Counted from the first letter of the stretch, positions 26,634 through 36,996 are shown. The stretch: 64,000 bases of DNA from Pseudomonadota bacterium (GCA_018830485.1 JAHJRQ010000025.1:1-64000), one strand, 5' to 3'. Numbers and translations: made by a program. The notes: generated from the sequence alone by a model not told the origin.

Positions 26634-27911
26634 ATGACGAAGCCTGTAGTTGTGATTCATATCGATGCGTTACGACGTGAATATGTAAGCAGTTGGCTTC
26701 TGGGGCAGAAATTCGAACGAGCCGGATATCGCGTGATCATGACATCGCGAACTTCCACTTCTTACTTGTTCAGGGTATTTACGCCTGATGTTGTGATCTT
26801 GTCGCATGTATTTGTTTTGAGTTCTGCTGAGTTGACAGCCTTGATTAAACGCAATGTCAAAGTTTACATTAACGAAGTGGAAGGTGTGATCAATGATGAA
26901 GCGGGCATCGGCAGCACTTATCCAGCGGGATATATTGATTATAAATTGCTCGCAGGAATTTTTGTGTGGAGTCGATGGTCGCGTGATTGGGTGATAAAGC
27001 ACCGAAATATTGATCCACAACGTGTTCATGCCACCGGTTCGGTCAGAAATAATATCGTTACTAAGCGCAAAGACTCCCAAAATACGCCAGCGGTCGGCAT
27101 CCTTTCTCGTTTTGAACTTATTAATACCTTTGATGGCAGACATAATTTCCAGAATCTGCTGGAGATTGATCCAGAAGATGAGGCATATCGGTGGTACTAT
27201 GATCGATGTGGCATCGACTCGGAAGCATTTTCCATCGTTGCAAAAGTGATTGGTATCCTTACGACGAAGGGCATCGTTGTTTCCCTCAGACCGCATCCGA
27301 ATGAGAACGTCAGCAGCTATCAGGCTCTGAAACAAAAATTTGGCCCACTTTTTAATGTCGACGCGAGTTACGACCTCAACGAGTGGTTGAGTAAGGTGTC
27401 GGTTGTCATAGGGCCTACATCTACGGCTTATACCGAAGCGTATCTTGCTAATATTCCAATTATTTCTACCCAAGGTATTCAAAAATGTCATTACAGTGGC
27501 GCGGACTGTGTTAGGAGCATTAACATATTTTCCAAGGCTGCCTACATGCCGAAAACCATTGATGATGCTGTTGCGTTGTGTATGAATTCTTCGTTGTCGC
27601 CCGTCGATTCACCGGAGCTGAATGACTATTTCGACAGTTTTTATTCGATTAGGAAAAAAACCAATCCCATTGATGAAATTGTGGGGATTGTTCTCAGGGA
27701 TGTCGCGGCTTACCGTTTTTCAGAGCGTGCCGTTTTCCGCTGGCTGGGGCCAGTGCTCAAGTATTTTATTGATGTGGCCAGTCTGTGCCGGGTGGCTTTC
27801 ACGCGTCACCCTTTCAAGTCATTGCGCAATATACGTCAATACAATTTCAACACTGTTTTGCACCGCCCCAGTGAGTATATGAAACAGCTTAAGAACGGAA
27901 GATTAATATAA
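26634..27911 (+). CDS. surface carbohydrate biosynthesis protein (GT-B-like)
   Basis: VSLRPHPNENVSSYQ, VVIGPTSTAYTEAYLANIPIIS motif order of surface-carbohydrate transferases. Confidence 0.6.
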   Translation: MTKPVVVIHIDALRREYVSSWLLGQKFERAGYRVIMTSRTSTSYLFRVFTPDVVILSHVFVLSSAELTALIKRNVKVYINEVEGVINDEAGIGSTYPAGYIDYKLLAGIFVWSRWSRDWVIKHRNIDPQRVHATGSVRNNIVTKRKDSQNTPAVGILSRFELINTFDGRHNFQNLLEIDPEDEAYRWYYDRCGIDSEAFSIVAKVIGILTTKGIVVSLRPHPNENVSSYQALKQKFGPLFNVDASYDLNEWLSKVSVVIGPTSTAYTEAYLANIPIISTQGIQKCHYSGADCVRSINIFSKAAYMPKTIDDAVALCMNSSLSPVDSPELNDYFDSFYSIRKKTNPIDEIVGIVLRDVAAYRFSERAVFRWLGPVLKYFIDVASLCRVAFTRHPFKSLRNIRQYNFNTVLHRPSEYMKQLKNGRLI

Positions 27912-27992
27912 TCTCCCCAGTGACCCTGCGGGTAAACGATGCTTTCTCCTCTTGCTGTCCTTAACCATCACAGAGACTAGCTCCTGCCGATT

Positions 27993-28850
27993 ATGAACTG
28001 TTACCTTTGTAACCACTCGGATCATCGCACACGTAAAGGTATGGTACGCGATAATCCTTTATTGGCAATTGTCGAGTGTTCCAATTGCGGGCTCGTGGCG
28101 CTCAACTCGGTCGATCACATTCAACCCGGGCACTACGAAAAATCAGGTATGCATGGGGAAGCGCCTCTGGCTATGGCATCATGGCTCCACGAAACAGATC
28201 AGGATGACCAGCGCCGCTTTGATATGCTTAAGCCGATGCTTCCCAACAGGAAGTTGCTGGATTTCGGTTGTGGTGCGGGTGGCTTCTTGAGCAAAGCACA
28301 GCACCTCGCAGGCACTGTTGTCGGCATTGAGCTTGAGCGGCGGGTGCGCGAGTACTGGGATGGGCAAATCGCAATCCATCCCGATTTCGATTCCGCGGGA
28401 GGAGAGCACGATCTGATTACCGCCTTTCATGTCATCGAACACCTTGTTGACCCCAGGGGTATGCTTGGTCGGCTTGGCGATATGCTTGCGGCAAATGGCC
28501 GGCTGGTGGTCGAAGTCCCCAGTTCGGAAGATGCCCTGCTTACTGTCTACGAGTCTGATGCCTTTCAGCGCTTCACCTATTGGAGCCAGCATTTGTTTCT
28601 CTTTAATGTGGAGACGTTGCAGACGCTGGCCCGGCAGGCGGGGTTGAAAGTGGTTTCAATTCAGCAACACCAGCGCTATCCACTTTCAAATCACCTGTAT
28701 TGGTTGAGTCGTCAAAAGCCCGGCGGACATGAACGATGGGCTTTCCTTGATTCTCCCGCGTTGACGGAAGCGTATGCCGCTTCCCTGGCCGCCGTCGGCA
28801 AATGCGATACGCTGATTGCCTATCTTGAGAAGAATGAATCCTGTGCCTGA
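27993..28850 (+). CDS. class I SAM methyltransferase with N-terminal CxxC zinc motif
   Basis: MNCYLCNHSDH..CSNCGL; LLDFGCGAGGFLSKA; FHVIEHLVDP. Confidence 0.85.
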   Translation: MNCYLCNHSDHRTRKGMVRDNPLLAIVECSNCGLVALNSVDHIQPGHYEKSGMHGEAPLAMASWLHETDQDDQRRFDMLKPMLPNRKLLDFGCGAGGFLSKAQHLAGTVVGIELERRVREYWDGQIAIHPDFDSAGGEHDLITAFHVIEHLVDPRGMLGRLGDMLAANGRLVVEVPSSEDALLTVYESDAFQRFTYWSQHLFLFNVETLQTLARQAGLKVVSIQQHQRYPLSNHLYWLSRQKPGGHERWAFLDSPALTEAYAASLAAVGKCDTLIAYLEKNESCA

Positions 28851-29559
28851 GATGCTGATTTTAGCCGGCGGATTCGGCACGCGCCTGCGATCCGTCGTAT
28901 CCGACGTGCCCAAGCCCTTGGCGCCGGTTGCAGGCCGGCCATTTCTGTATTACCTGATCGAAAGTTGGATTCGGCAGGGTGCAACAAAACTTACCCTTCT
29001 GTTGCATCACGAAGCGCCTTTGGTTGAAAAATTTTGCTCCGCAGCACAGAGAGCGGGTCTCTGGCGTGATTGCCAGTTCCGTACTCTGGTTGAGCCAACC
29101 CCCCTTGGCACCGGCGGCGCGGTTGCGTATGCCGTTCAGCAACTCCGGCTTACAGGGTCTTTTTTGGTGGCAAATGCGGACACCTGGATCGGGAGTGGAG
29201 TGCGGGAGATTTCAGCAGCGGCACCCCCCTCAATTGCAACCATTCAGGTGCAAAACACCGAACGTTATGGCAGGATGCGAATTGATGGGCGTCGTGTAAT
29301 GGCGTTCGAGGAAAAACAGGCAAGCGAAGGCCCGGGTTGGATTAATGCCGGGCTCTATCATCTTCACGCAAACTATTTCACCGAGTGGGATGGCTGTCCA
29401 TTTTCGCTGGAGGGTGAGATTTTTCCTGCGCTGGCTTCCAATGGGGAATTGAGCGCAGTGCCTTTGAAAACCGATTTCATCGATATCGGCATTCCCGACG
29501 ATTACTTCCGTTTTTGTCGCTGGATTGAAACAGACCGTAGAGACTCCTTGTGCATCTGA
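28834..29559 (+). CDS. NDP-sugar nucleotidyltransferase (HddC-like)
   Basis: MLILAGGFGTRLRSVVSDVPKPLAPVAGRPFLYYLIESW. Confidence 0.85.
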   Translation: MNPVPEMLILAGGFGTRLRSVVSDVPKPLAPVAGRPFLYYLIESWIRQGATKLTLLLHHEAPLVEKFCSAAQRAGLWRDCQFRTLVEPTPLGTGGAVAYAVQQLRLTGSFLVANADTWIGSGVREISAAAPPSIATIQVQNTERYGRMRIDGRRVMAFEEKQASEGPGWINAGLYHLHANYFTEWDGCPFSLEGEIFPALASNGELSAVPLKTDFIDIGIPDDYFRFCRWIETDRRDSLCI

Positions 29560-30938
29560 ATCTATTTTTGATATCCGAAAACGCTTCTCTGCGGGAGGCC
29601 CTCGCGCAGATTGAAGCCAATCACCATGGAATTATTCTGACAACCGATTCGGCGGGTGGCGTGTCCGGCTTGGCCACGGATGGCGATATTCGCAGGAAGT
29701 TGCTTGATGGTGCGTCGTTGGACGACCCCATTGCCGCATGCGCCAACGCAGAGTTTGTGTGGGAGGCCCCGACCACCACGCGCGAGTTGTTGATGAAGAA
29801 ACTCGATCATCGTATTCGCGTGATTCCCTTACTTGATGCAGATTCCCGGCTTGTGGGCATTGTCAGCAGGGATCATTTGCCGATCCAGGCGGAGGAAGCG
29901 GTTTATGCCCGGGCCCGGTCGCCGGTTCGCATCAGCTTCGGCGGCGGCGGTTCGGATTTGACCCACTATTTTGCTGGGGAGGGGGGGGCGGTCATCAATA
30001 CCGCTATTTCCCTTTACAGCCATGCCACGTTGCGAATCCGAGACGATGAAAAAATAATCATCCGTTCGCTTGACCTCCGGGAGACACTCTGTGCCGATGA
30101 CCTCCCCTCTGCCTTGAACCAAGAAGGCCGCTTCGGTCTTATTCAAGCTCTGCTCAAGGCCATTCATCCGGATTTCGGATTTGAGCTGTATCTGCATTCC
30201 GACTTCCCAATGAATTCAGGCCTCGGCGGTTCCGCCGTTGTCTCGGCGGCAGTCCTTGGGTGCTTTAATCAGTTCCGGCGAGATCAGTGGAATCTGCATG
30301 AACTGGCCGAGCTCGCATTTCAGGCGGAGCGCCTGTATCTTGGGGTCGCGGGCGGTTGGCAGGATCAATACGCCACCGTATTCGGCGGGTTTAATTTTAT
30401 GGAATTTCGGATGGATCAAAATATTGTCCATCCTTTGCGCATTCATGTGGACACGCTGCTGGAACTGGAGGAAAGCCTGATTCTCTGCGATACCGGAACC
30501 ACGCACGACTCTGGGGACATCCATCAGGATCAGCGCCGCCAGATGGAGCAGCACGACGTCCGGCAGCAGGTGCAGACCAATGTCGAGCTCTCCTATCGGA
30601 TACGCAATCAATTGCTTCGCGGCAAACTGCTGCAATTTGGCCAATCGTTGCACGAGGCGTGGCAGTTCAAGCGGCAGTTCAGCAACAAGATTTCGAACGC
30701 CCGATTGGATCATATCTACGAAAACGCCCGTCGCCATGGCGCCATCGGCGGCAAGTTGCTCGGCGCAGGCGGGGGAGGGTTCTTCATCTTTTACGTCCCG
30801 CCATTCCGCAAACATGAATTGATGCTCCAGTTGGAAGAGGCAGGACTGCAGGTTCGCCCCTTCCGTTTCGAGCAGGAAGGTCTGCGGGCATGGACAGTGC
30901 GGGAGCGTAAACAGGGCATGGATTGTGAGAGAGCATGA
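29550..30938 (+). CDS. CBS-domain / GHMP kinase fusion (kinase HddA-like)
   Basis: N-term GVSGLATDGDIRRKLLDG..LVGIVSRDHLP (CBS); C-term ARSPVRISFGGGGSDLTHYF..MNSGLGGSAVVSAAVLG..KLLGAGGGGFFIF. Confidence 0.88.
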   Translation: MHLNLFLISENASLREALAQIEANHHGIILTTDSAGGVSGLATDGDIRRKLLDGASLDDPIAACANAEFVWEAPTTTRELLMKKLDHRIRVIPLLDADSRLVGIVSRDHLPIQAEEAVYARARSPVRISFGGGGSDLTHYFAGEGGAVINTAISLYSHATLRIRDDEKIIIRSLDLRETLCADDLPSALNQEGRFGLIQALLKAIHPDFGFELYLHSDFPMNSGLGGSAVVSAAVLGCFNQFRRDQWNLHELAELAFQAERLYLGVAGGWQDQYATVFGGFNFMEFRMDQNIVHPLRIHVDTLLELEESLILCDTGTTHDSGDIHQDQRRQMEQHDVRQQVQTNVELSYRIRNQLLRGKLLQFGQSLHEAWQFKRQFSNKISNARLDHIYENARRHGAIGGKLLGAGGGGFFIFYVPPFRKHELMLQLEEAGLQVRPFRFEQEGLRAWTVRERKQGMDCERA

Positions 30939-32827
30939 AAATTACAATCGGAAATTATGAAATCGGCGCTGGCCGAACCTACGTTATCGCAGAGATCGGC
31001 AATAACCATAACGGCAGCGTCCAACGGGCTCTTGAGATGATCGACCTCGCCTGCGGCATGGGGGCGGATTGTGTCAAGTTCCAGATGCGGCATCTGGACG
31101 AAGTCTATCGCCAGCGGACCTTGCGTAAGGACGGTGAAGACCTCGGGACGGAATACGTCCTCGATCTCTTAAGTCGTTTTGAGATTTCCATCGAGGAGCA
31201 CCGCAAGCTTATGGACTATTGCGGGCAAAAAGGAATCATGTACCTCTGCACCCCATGGGATGCACGCAGCGTCGACGTGCTGGAGAGCTTCGGTGTTCCT
31301 GCTTACAAGGTGGCGTCCGCCGACCTGACGAATCTTCCGCTGCTCGACAAGTTGGCCAAAACGGCAAAACCCCTGATTCTTTCTACGGGCATGAGCCATC
31401 CGGAAGAGGTGGCCGCCACCGTTTCCTTCCTGAATCAGCGGAAGGTTCAATTCGTTCTTCTGCACTGCAACAGTACGTATCCGGCGCCTCTGCACGACAT
31501 CAATCTCAAGTGGATGCACCAGTTGCGGAAGGTTCATCCACTGGTCGGATACTCCGGGCACGAACGCGGGATCAATGTTTCCCTTGCCGCGGTGGCGCTG
31601 GGTGCCTGCGTCATTGAGCGCCATTTTACGCTCGATCGGACCATGGAAGGTCCGGACCATGCAGCAAGCCTGACGCATCCCGAGTTCAAACGGTTGGTCG
31701 AGGGGATACGTGAAATTGAGGAAGCGCTGGGAGAAGGTGGGAAACGTCAGTTGTCCCAAGGCGAAATGATCAATCGCGAAAATCTCGGCAAAAGTTTGGT
31801 GGCTGCTATTCCCTTGTCCGCGGGGACCCAAATTGTCCCCGAGCACATCAAGGTCCGCAGCCCCGGACAAGGATTGTCGCCCCAGCATTACGATGCCCTG
31901 CTCGGCCGCACTCTGCAGCATGATATGGCTGAAGAGGATTTTTTTTATCCCTCCGATCTCAAGGATGAACGGTTAGAACCACGTCTATATAGTTTCTCGC
32001 GGCCTTGGGGCGTCCCGGTCCGCTATCACGATTTTAAGGAATATGCCGCTCGCATCCGGCCTGATGTTTGGGAGTTCCACCTCTCGTATTCGGACATGGA
32101 ACTTGAGCCAGGGGATTTTCTTGATGGGCCTTGCATGGCGGATTTCGTAGTGCATGCGCCGGAGTTGTTTGCCGGAAGTCGGCTGATGGATCTGGCGACT
32201 CCCGACGATGCGTCCCGGCGTGAATCACTTCTTGAGACTCAGCGGGTTATCGATATTACCCGGCGTCTGAAGCGCTTTTTTCCGAAGACCAAGAGGCCTC
32301 CCATCGTCGCCAACATCGGCGGATTCACAATGGATGAACCCCTGCCGGCATCAGCGATCCAGGGCTACTATGAACGCTTTGCGAAAAGTTTGCAAGAACT
32401 GGACATGGACGGCGTTGAACTTATCCCCCAAACCATGGCCCCTTTTCCATGGCATTTCGGCGGCCAGCGTTACCAGAATATCTTTGTCAAGATTGACGAG
32501 ATCGTCGAATGGTGCAGTAAGCTGAATCTGCGCATGTGTTTTGATGTGTCACACAGCCGATTGACCTGTAATCATATGGGTTTGGACTTTTATGATTTCA
32601 GCGCTAGAATTGCCCCATTCACCGCGCACCTTCATCTGGGAGATGCTAAAGGGCTCAACGGCGAAGGCCTCCAGGTCGGGGAAGGAGAAATCGACTTCGT
32701 ACGTCTTGGCAATATCCTGAAAAAAGGCTGCCCAGCCGCTTCATTCATCCCGGAAATCTGGCAAGGGCACAAGAATGGGGGGGAAGGGTTTTGGGTAGCA
32801 CTGGAGCGATTGGAGGGGAAGCTGTGA
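30935..32827 (+). CDS. NeuB-family synthase (with SAF) fused to xylose-isomerase-like TIM barrel
   Basis: N-term YVIAEIGNNHNGSVQRALEMIDLACGMGADCVKFQMRH; C-term LRMCFDVSHSRLTCNHMG...AHLHLGDAKGLNGEGLQVGEGEIDF. Confidence 0.88.
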   Translation: MKITIGNYEIGAGRTYVIAEIGNNHNGSVQRALEMIDLACGMGADCVKFQMRHLDEVYRQRTLRKDGEDLGTEYVLDLLSRFEISIEEHRKLMDYCGQKGIMYLCTPWDARSVDVLESFGVPAYKVASADLTNLPLLDKLAKTAKPLILSTGMSHPEEVAATVSFLNQRKVQFVLLHCNSTYPAPLHDINLKWMHQLRKVHPLVGYSGHERGINVSLAAVALGACVIERHFTLDRTMEGPDHAASLTHPEFKRLVEGIREIEEALGEGGKRQLSQGEMINRENLGKSLVAAIPLSAGTQIVPEHIKVRSPGQGLSPQHYDALLGRTLQHDMAEEDFFYPSDLKDERLEPRLYSFSRPWGVPVRYHDFKEYAARIRPDVWEFHLSYSDMELEPGDFLDGPCMADFVVHAPELFAGSRLMDLATPDDASRRESLLETQRVIDITRRLKRFFPKTKRPPIVANIGGFTMDEPLPASAIQGYYERFAKSLQELDMDGVELIPQTMAPFPWHFGGQRYQNIFVKIDEIVEWCSKLNLRMCFDVSHSRLTCNHMGLDFYDFSARIAPFTAHLHLGDAKGLNGEGLQVGEGEIDFVRLGNILKKGCPAASFIPEIWQGHKNGGEGFWVALERLEGKL

Positions 32828-33426
32828 CCAACCCGATAGCAACCGAAATATGTAATCAGATCGAAGCGTCGATTATTGCTAAACAAGCTGTTGTGCAGGA
32901 TTTGCAGATCATTGCCCAGGTCGAAGCCTTGACAAACCTGTGCCTGGCTTCTCTGCGCGGCGGCGGCAAGATCATCTTTGCCGGTAACGGCGGCAGTTTT
33001 GCCGATGCCCAGCACCTTTCCGCAGAATTTACTTCCCGTTTTCAGTTTGATCGCGCGCCATTGCCCTCCCTGGCACTGGGGACCAATAACTCCGCCATCA
33101 GTGCTATCGGCAACGACTACGGTTACGATAAGGTTTTTTCCAGGGAACTTGAGGCAATTGCCAAACCCGGCGACGTCTTTATCCCTATCACGACCAGCGG
33201 AAACAGCCCGAACATTCTGGCCGCCGTTGAAGTAGCGAATCGGCAGAATATCTCCACCGTTGCCTTGACAGGCATGAGTGGCGGGGAGCTGAAGCGCCAT
33301 TGCGAATGCATCTGCATACCATCGGCCGAAACTGCCCGTATTCAGGAGTGCCACATTATGCTGGGGCATATTCTCTGTGGCCTGGTGGAAACGGCACTAT
33401 TCCCAAGGTTAAGCAATCATGGGTAA
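32824..33426 (+). CDS. SIS-domain sedoheptulose-7-phosphate isomerase-like (GmhA family)
   Basis: GTG start overlapping upstream stop; GGGKIIFAGNGGSFADAQHLSAEFTSRF, IPITTSGNSPNIL. Confidence 0.85.
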   Translation: MTNPIATEICNQIEASIIAKQAVVQDLQIIAQVEALTNLCLASLRGGGKIIFAGNGGSFADAQHLSAEFTSRFQFDRAPLPSLALGTNNSAISAIGNDYGYDKVFSRELEAIAKPGDVFIPITTSGNSPNILAAVEVANRQNISTVALTGMSGGELKRHCECICIPSAETARIQECHIMLGHILCGLVETALFPRLSNHG

Positions 33427-34162
33427 GCGCGTTGTTCTTATCATCCAGGCTCGCATGGGCTCCAGTCGCCTGCCTGGAAAATCGATGATGGACCTGGCTG
33501 GGGCACCCTTAGTCGGCCGTATCCTTGAGCGCGTGAAGCGTTGCAGCCGTATCGACGATACGGTTTTGGCTATCCCGGATACGGAAAAGGATGCCGTGTT
33601 GAAATCGTTGGGCGATCAGTACGGGATTACAGTTTTTGCCGGTTCGGAAAATGACCTTGTTGAACGCTACTATCAGGCAGCGCTCCGGAGTAAAGCGGAC
33701 ATCGTCGGGCGCTTGCCGGCGGACAACGCTACCCCGGAGCCCTCCGAAATCGATCGCATTGTCGACCACCATCTATCGCTCGGGCGACCGGGGTTTTCGT
33801 CGAATTTGTCCGTTATTGACAATTCCGGATATCCGGACGGGATCGGCGCCGAGATGTTCGATTTTTCCTTGTTGGCAGAGGCAAGAGAGCGAAACCCCGA
33901 TTCGCGCCGGCGCGAACATGTGCACCTGAATTTCTACGACTACGGGATTGGTCAGCCGGTCGATGCCAAGTGGTGTCCCATCAGCACAGTTAAATGTCCT
34001 GCGGAATTCAGGCGTCCCGATCTTGTTCTCGATGTGAATACTCAGGCGCAATATGAGTTCATGCGGAAACTCTATGAGTATCTGTATCCGAGAAATCCGA
34101 AGTTTCACATTACAGATATTATTCGCTGGTATGACGAAGTGTATTGTCGCGCCAGCGGATGA
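33419..34162 (+). CDS. SpsF-like cytidylyltransferase
   Basis: LIIQARMGSSRLPGKSMMDLAGAPLVGRILERV; GRLPADNATPEPSEIDR. Confidence 0.85.
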   Translation: MGKRVVLIIQARMGSSRLPGKSMMDLAGAPLVGRILERVKRCSRIDDTVLAIPDTEKDAVLKSLGDQYGITVFAGSENDLVERYYQAALRSKADIVGRLPADNATPEPSEIDRIVDHHLSLGRPGFSSNLSVIDNSGYPDGIGAEMFDFSLLAEARERNPDSRRREHVHLNFYDYGIGQPVDAKWCPISTVKCPAEFRRPDLVLDVNTQAQYEFMRKLYEYLYPRNPKFHITDIIRWYDEVYCRASG

Positions 34163-34321
34163 CTGCGTGGATTTAAAATTTACTGCGTCATCCCACCCTG
34201 CGGTGTATGTATCTACTTTTAGTCATTTTTCCCGTTGTTCGACTTAGTTGGCTTACGAATACGGGGAAGGATACGAACGACAACCGGTTCATCGGAATTT
34301 TTTCTATTAAGGACATCTGAA

Positions 34322-35311
34322 ATGGCAACGCAATCCCGCTTGGTGTATTTCAACGGAAAACTCGTCCCGGAAACCGAGGCGAAGATTTCCATCTACGACT
34401 CGGCACTGATGTTTGGCGACATGGTGTTTGAGATGACCCGCTCGTTTAAAAAGAAGCAGTTTAAACTGCGGGAGCACATCGAGCGTTTGTACGCTGGACT
34501 CAAGGTACTCCGTATTCCGCTCCAGATGACCCCGGAAGAAATGGAGCGCGCGTGCTACGAGACCATTGAGGCGAACGACCATCTCTTTGGCGCAGACGAT
34601 GAACATCGTTTGATGATAGATGTTTCTCGCGGATTGCTTGGCATTTACCAGGGGATTGAAGGGTTGCACAAAGGGCCGAATGTCATCATTGCTGATTTTC
34701 CTCTGCGTTGGACGGTCGCCGGCATGGGGCAATTGTTTGAAACCGGCATCAATGCGGTTATCACTTCTCAGCGGGCGATTCCCGCAACATTGCTCGACCC
34801 CAAGATTAAGAACCGAAGTCGTATTCATTACCTGATGGCGAATATTGAAGCATCTCAGATTGATGGCGACAACAATTGGGCTCTTCTTTTGGATCCGGAT
34901 GGCTTTATTGCCGAGGGGACAGGAGATAATTTTTTCATCATCAAGAATGGTACGGTGATTACACCGGAGGGCCGAAATATCTTGCGTGGCGTATCTCGTG
35001 CATACGTGATAGAGGAACTCTGTCCACAGTTGGGCATTCCCGTTGTCGAAAAGAACATTGAAGCCTATGACGTTTACACCGCCGATGAAGCGTTCATGAC
35101 CGGGACACCGTTTTGCATGCTGCCTGTAACTTCACTCAACGGGAACCTCATCGGCACGGGAAAAGTCGGCGAAGTATTTGATAAAATTATTCGGCGGTGG
35201 GGGGATAATACCGGCGTCGATATCGTTCGCCAAATTCAAACGTGGGATGCTGAACGCGGGGCCTCTGCAACCGGAAGCGCCCCAACGCCTTACCGGTTCA
35301 AAACGAAGTGA
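34322..35311 (+). CDS. class IV aminotransferase (IlvE / D-amino-acid transaminase fold)
   Basis: LVYFNGKLVPETEAKISIYDSALMFGDMVFEMTRSF; LDPDGFIAEGTGDNFFIIKNGTVITP. Confidence 0.9.
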   Translation: MATQSRLVYFNGKLVPETEAKISIYDSALMFGDMVFEMTRSFKKKQFKLREHIERLYAGLKVLRIPLQMTPEEMERACYETIEANDHLFGADDEHRLMIDVSRGLLGIYQGIEGLHKGPNVIIADFPLRWTVAGMGQLFETGINAVITSQRAIPATLLDPKIKNRSRIHYLMANIEASQIDGDNNWALLLDPDGFIAEGTGDNFFIIKNGTVITPEGRNILRGVSRAYVIEELCPQLGIPVVEKNIEAYDVYTADEAFMTGTPFCMLPVTSLNGNLIGTGKVGEVFDKIIRRWGDNTGVDIVRQIQTWDAERGASATGSAPTPYRFKTK

Positions 35312-36159
35312 GGCAGCAAATCGGTTTCATGCAGGGCCGGCTTTCGCCTATGGTGGATGGGCGCATCCAGGCGTTTCCGTGGCAGTTTTGGCAAGACGAG
35401 TTTTCCCTTGCGGAACAACTTGGCTTTGGTGCAATGGAATGGACGCTTGATCAGGAGCGGCTTTACGAAAATCCCCTCCTGACGGCGGCCGGGCAGAGCA
35501 AGATCCAGCAGCTTTGCAAACGGCACGGGATCGATATCCCCTCCCTGACCGGGGATTGCTTTATGCAGGCGCCTTTCTGGAAGGCTCCCGCGGAGGAGCG
35601 CGCAGCCTTGGAGCGGGATTTTATTGCTGTTGCCAAAGCGTGCCGCGCTGGTGGAATTTCGCTTATCGTGGTGCCCTTGGTCGATAACGGGCGGTTGGAC
35701 AACCGGGATCAGGAAGAGCAACTCATCCGATTTCTGCAGGCGCACGCGGAATTTTTCTCGTCAAACCAATTGCAGGTGGTTTTTGAATCCGACTTCAACC
35801 CGAGAGAGCTTGCCAGATTTATCGACCGCCTCGATCCGGCCCTTTTCGGCATCAACTACGATATAGGCAATAGCGCCGCCTTGGGTTATATTCCCGCAGA
35901 AGAATTTGCGGCCTATGGCAACCGTATTCTGAATGTGCATGTGAAGGACAGGGTGCTTGGCGGCACCACCGTCCCGCTGGGAACAGGCAATGCAGATTTT
36001 GAAACCGTATTCAAGGAGTTCGGTCGAATGAATTACCAGGGAAACTTCATTCTGCAGACGGCTCGCGCCACGAACCACGATCATGGGGTGCCGCTTGCCC
36101 GATACCGTGACATGACTGCCGGTTGGATGCGGCAATTTGGTTTGCTGCCTCGTGGATGA
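35308..36159 (+). CDS. sugar phosphate isomerase/epimerase (xylose-isomerase-like TIM barrel)
   Basis: IGFMQGRLSPMVDGRIQAFPWQFWQDEFSLAEQLGFGAMEWT; FGINYDIGNSAALGY..ILNVHVKDR. Confidence 0.85.
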   Translation: MRQQIGFMQGRLSPMVDGRIQAFPWQFWQDEFSLAEQLGFGAMEWTLDQERLYENPLLTAAGQSKIQQLCKRHGIDIPSLTGDCFMQAPFWKAPAEERAALERDFIAVAKACRAGGISLIVVPLVDNGRLDNRDQEEQLIRFLQAHAEFFSSNQLQVVFESDFNPRELARFIDRLDPALFGINYDIGNSAALGYIPAEEFAAYGNRILNVHVKDRVLGGTTVPLGTGNADFETVFKEFGRMNYQGNFILQTARATNHDHGVPLARYRDMTAGWMRQFGLLPRG

Positions 36160-36208
36160 GATCACATGTTCACCTCAACGCTGTTCTTTAATCATCGGCT
36201 TTTGATCC

Positions 36209-36964
36209 ATGGAACTTGATCTTTCCGGCAAGGTTGCGCTAATCACCGGCTCTTCGCGAGGAATCGGACGAGCGATTGCCGAAGCGCTGCATGCAGAGGG
36301 GTGCAGGGTTGCCCTGAATGGGCGGAACGCGAAGGATGTGGAGATCGCCTCTGCATCGTGTTCCGGCTCGCTCGCCATCGCAGGTGATGTGACCGATCCC
36401 GATGATGCCCGGCGGGTAGTGACGGAAGTGGTTGGCAAATTCGGTGGACTGGATATTCTTGTTTGCAATGTCGGCAGCGGTCGAGCAGCCCTGCCCGGAA
36501 ATGAAACTCCGGAAGAGTGGAAGCGGGTTTTTTCCCTCAACCTGTGGAGCACAACGAATACCGTGGAAGCGGCCCGTGGGGCGCTGGAAGCAAGTAAGGG
36601 CGCAATCGTTTGTGTGTCATCCATCTGTGGGCTGGAAGTTGTTCCGGGCGCTCCGGTGGTTTATTCCGCCGCCAAGGCGGCCTTGCACGCTTATGTGAAA
36701 GGTATCGCCCGCCCGCTTGGCAAGCTCGGAGTGAGAATCAACGCAGTCGCACCGGGAAACATTCTTTTTGAGGGTTCGGTGTGGTCACGCAAGCTGGCTG
36801 AAGATGCCGACTCCGTTCATGCAATGCTCGAACGGGATGTTGCTCTTTCTCGTTTGGGAACGCCGGGTGAAATTGCGGATCTTGTAGCCTATTTGGCATC
36901 ACCCCGTGCTGGCTTCGCAACGGGATGTATCTGGACACTTGACGGCGGCCAGGTTCGGTCATAG
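36209..36964 (+). CDS. SDR family oxidoreductase
   Basis: GKVALITGSSRGIGRAIAEAL, VYSAAKAALHAYVK. Confidence 0.88.
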   Translation: MELDLSGKVALITGSSRGIGRAIAEALHAEGCRVALNGRNAKDVEIASASCSGSLAIAGDVTDPDDARRVVTEVVGKFGGLDILVCNVGSGRAALPGNETPEEWKRVFSLNLWSTTNTVEAARGALEASKGAIVCVSSICGLEVVPGAPVVYSAAKAALHAYVKGIARPLGKLGVRINAVAPGNILFEGSVWSRKLAEDADSVHAMLERDVALSRLGTPGEIADLVAYLASPRAGFATGCIWTLDGGQVRS

Positions 36965-36996
36965 GCAATACAAAAAATAAGGAAACCGCGTAGGCA

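Noticed and set aside
34235-34321. N-terminal extension of the class IV aminotransferase ORF to 34235
   Set aside because: The family-typical start is MATQSRLVYFNG at 34322; the extension is not domain-like
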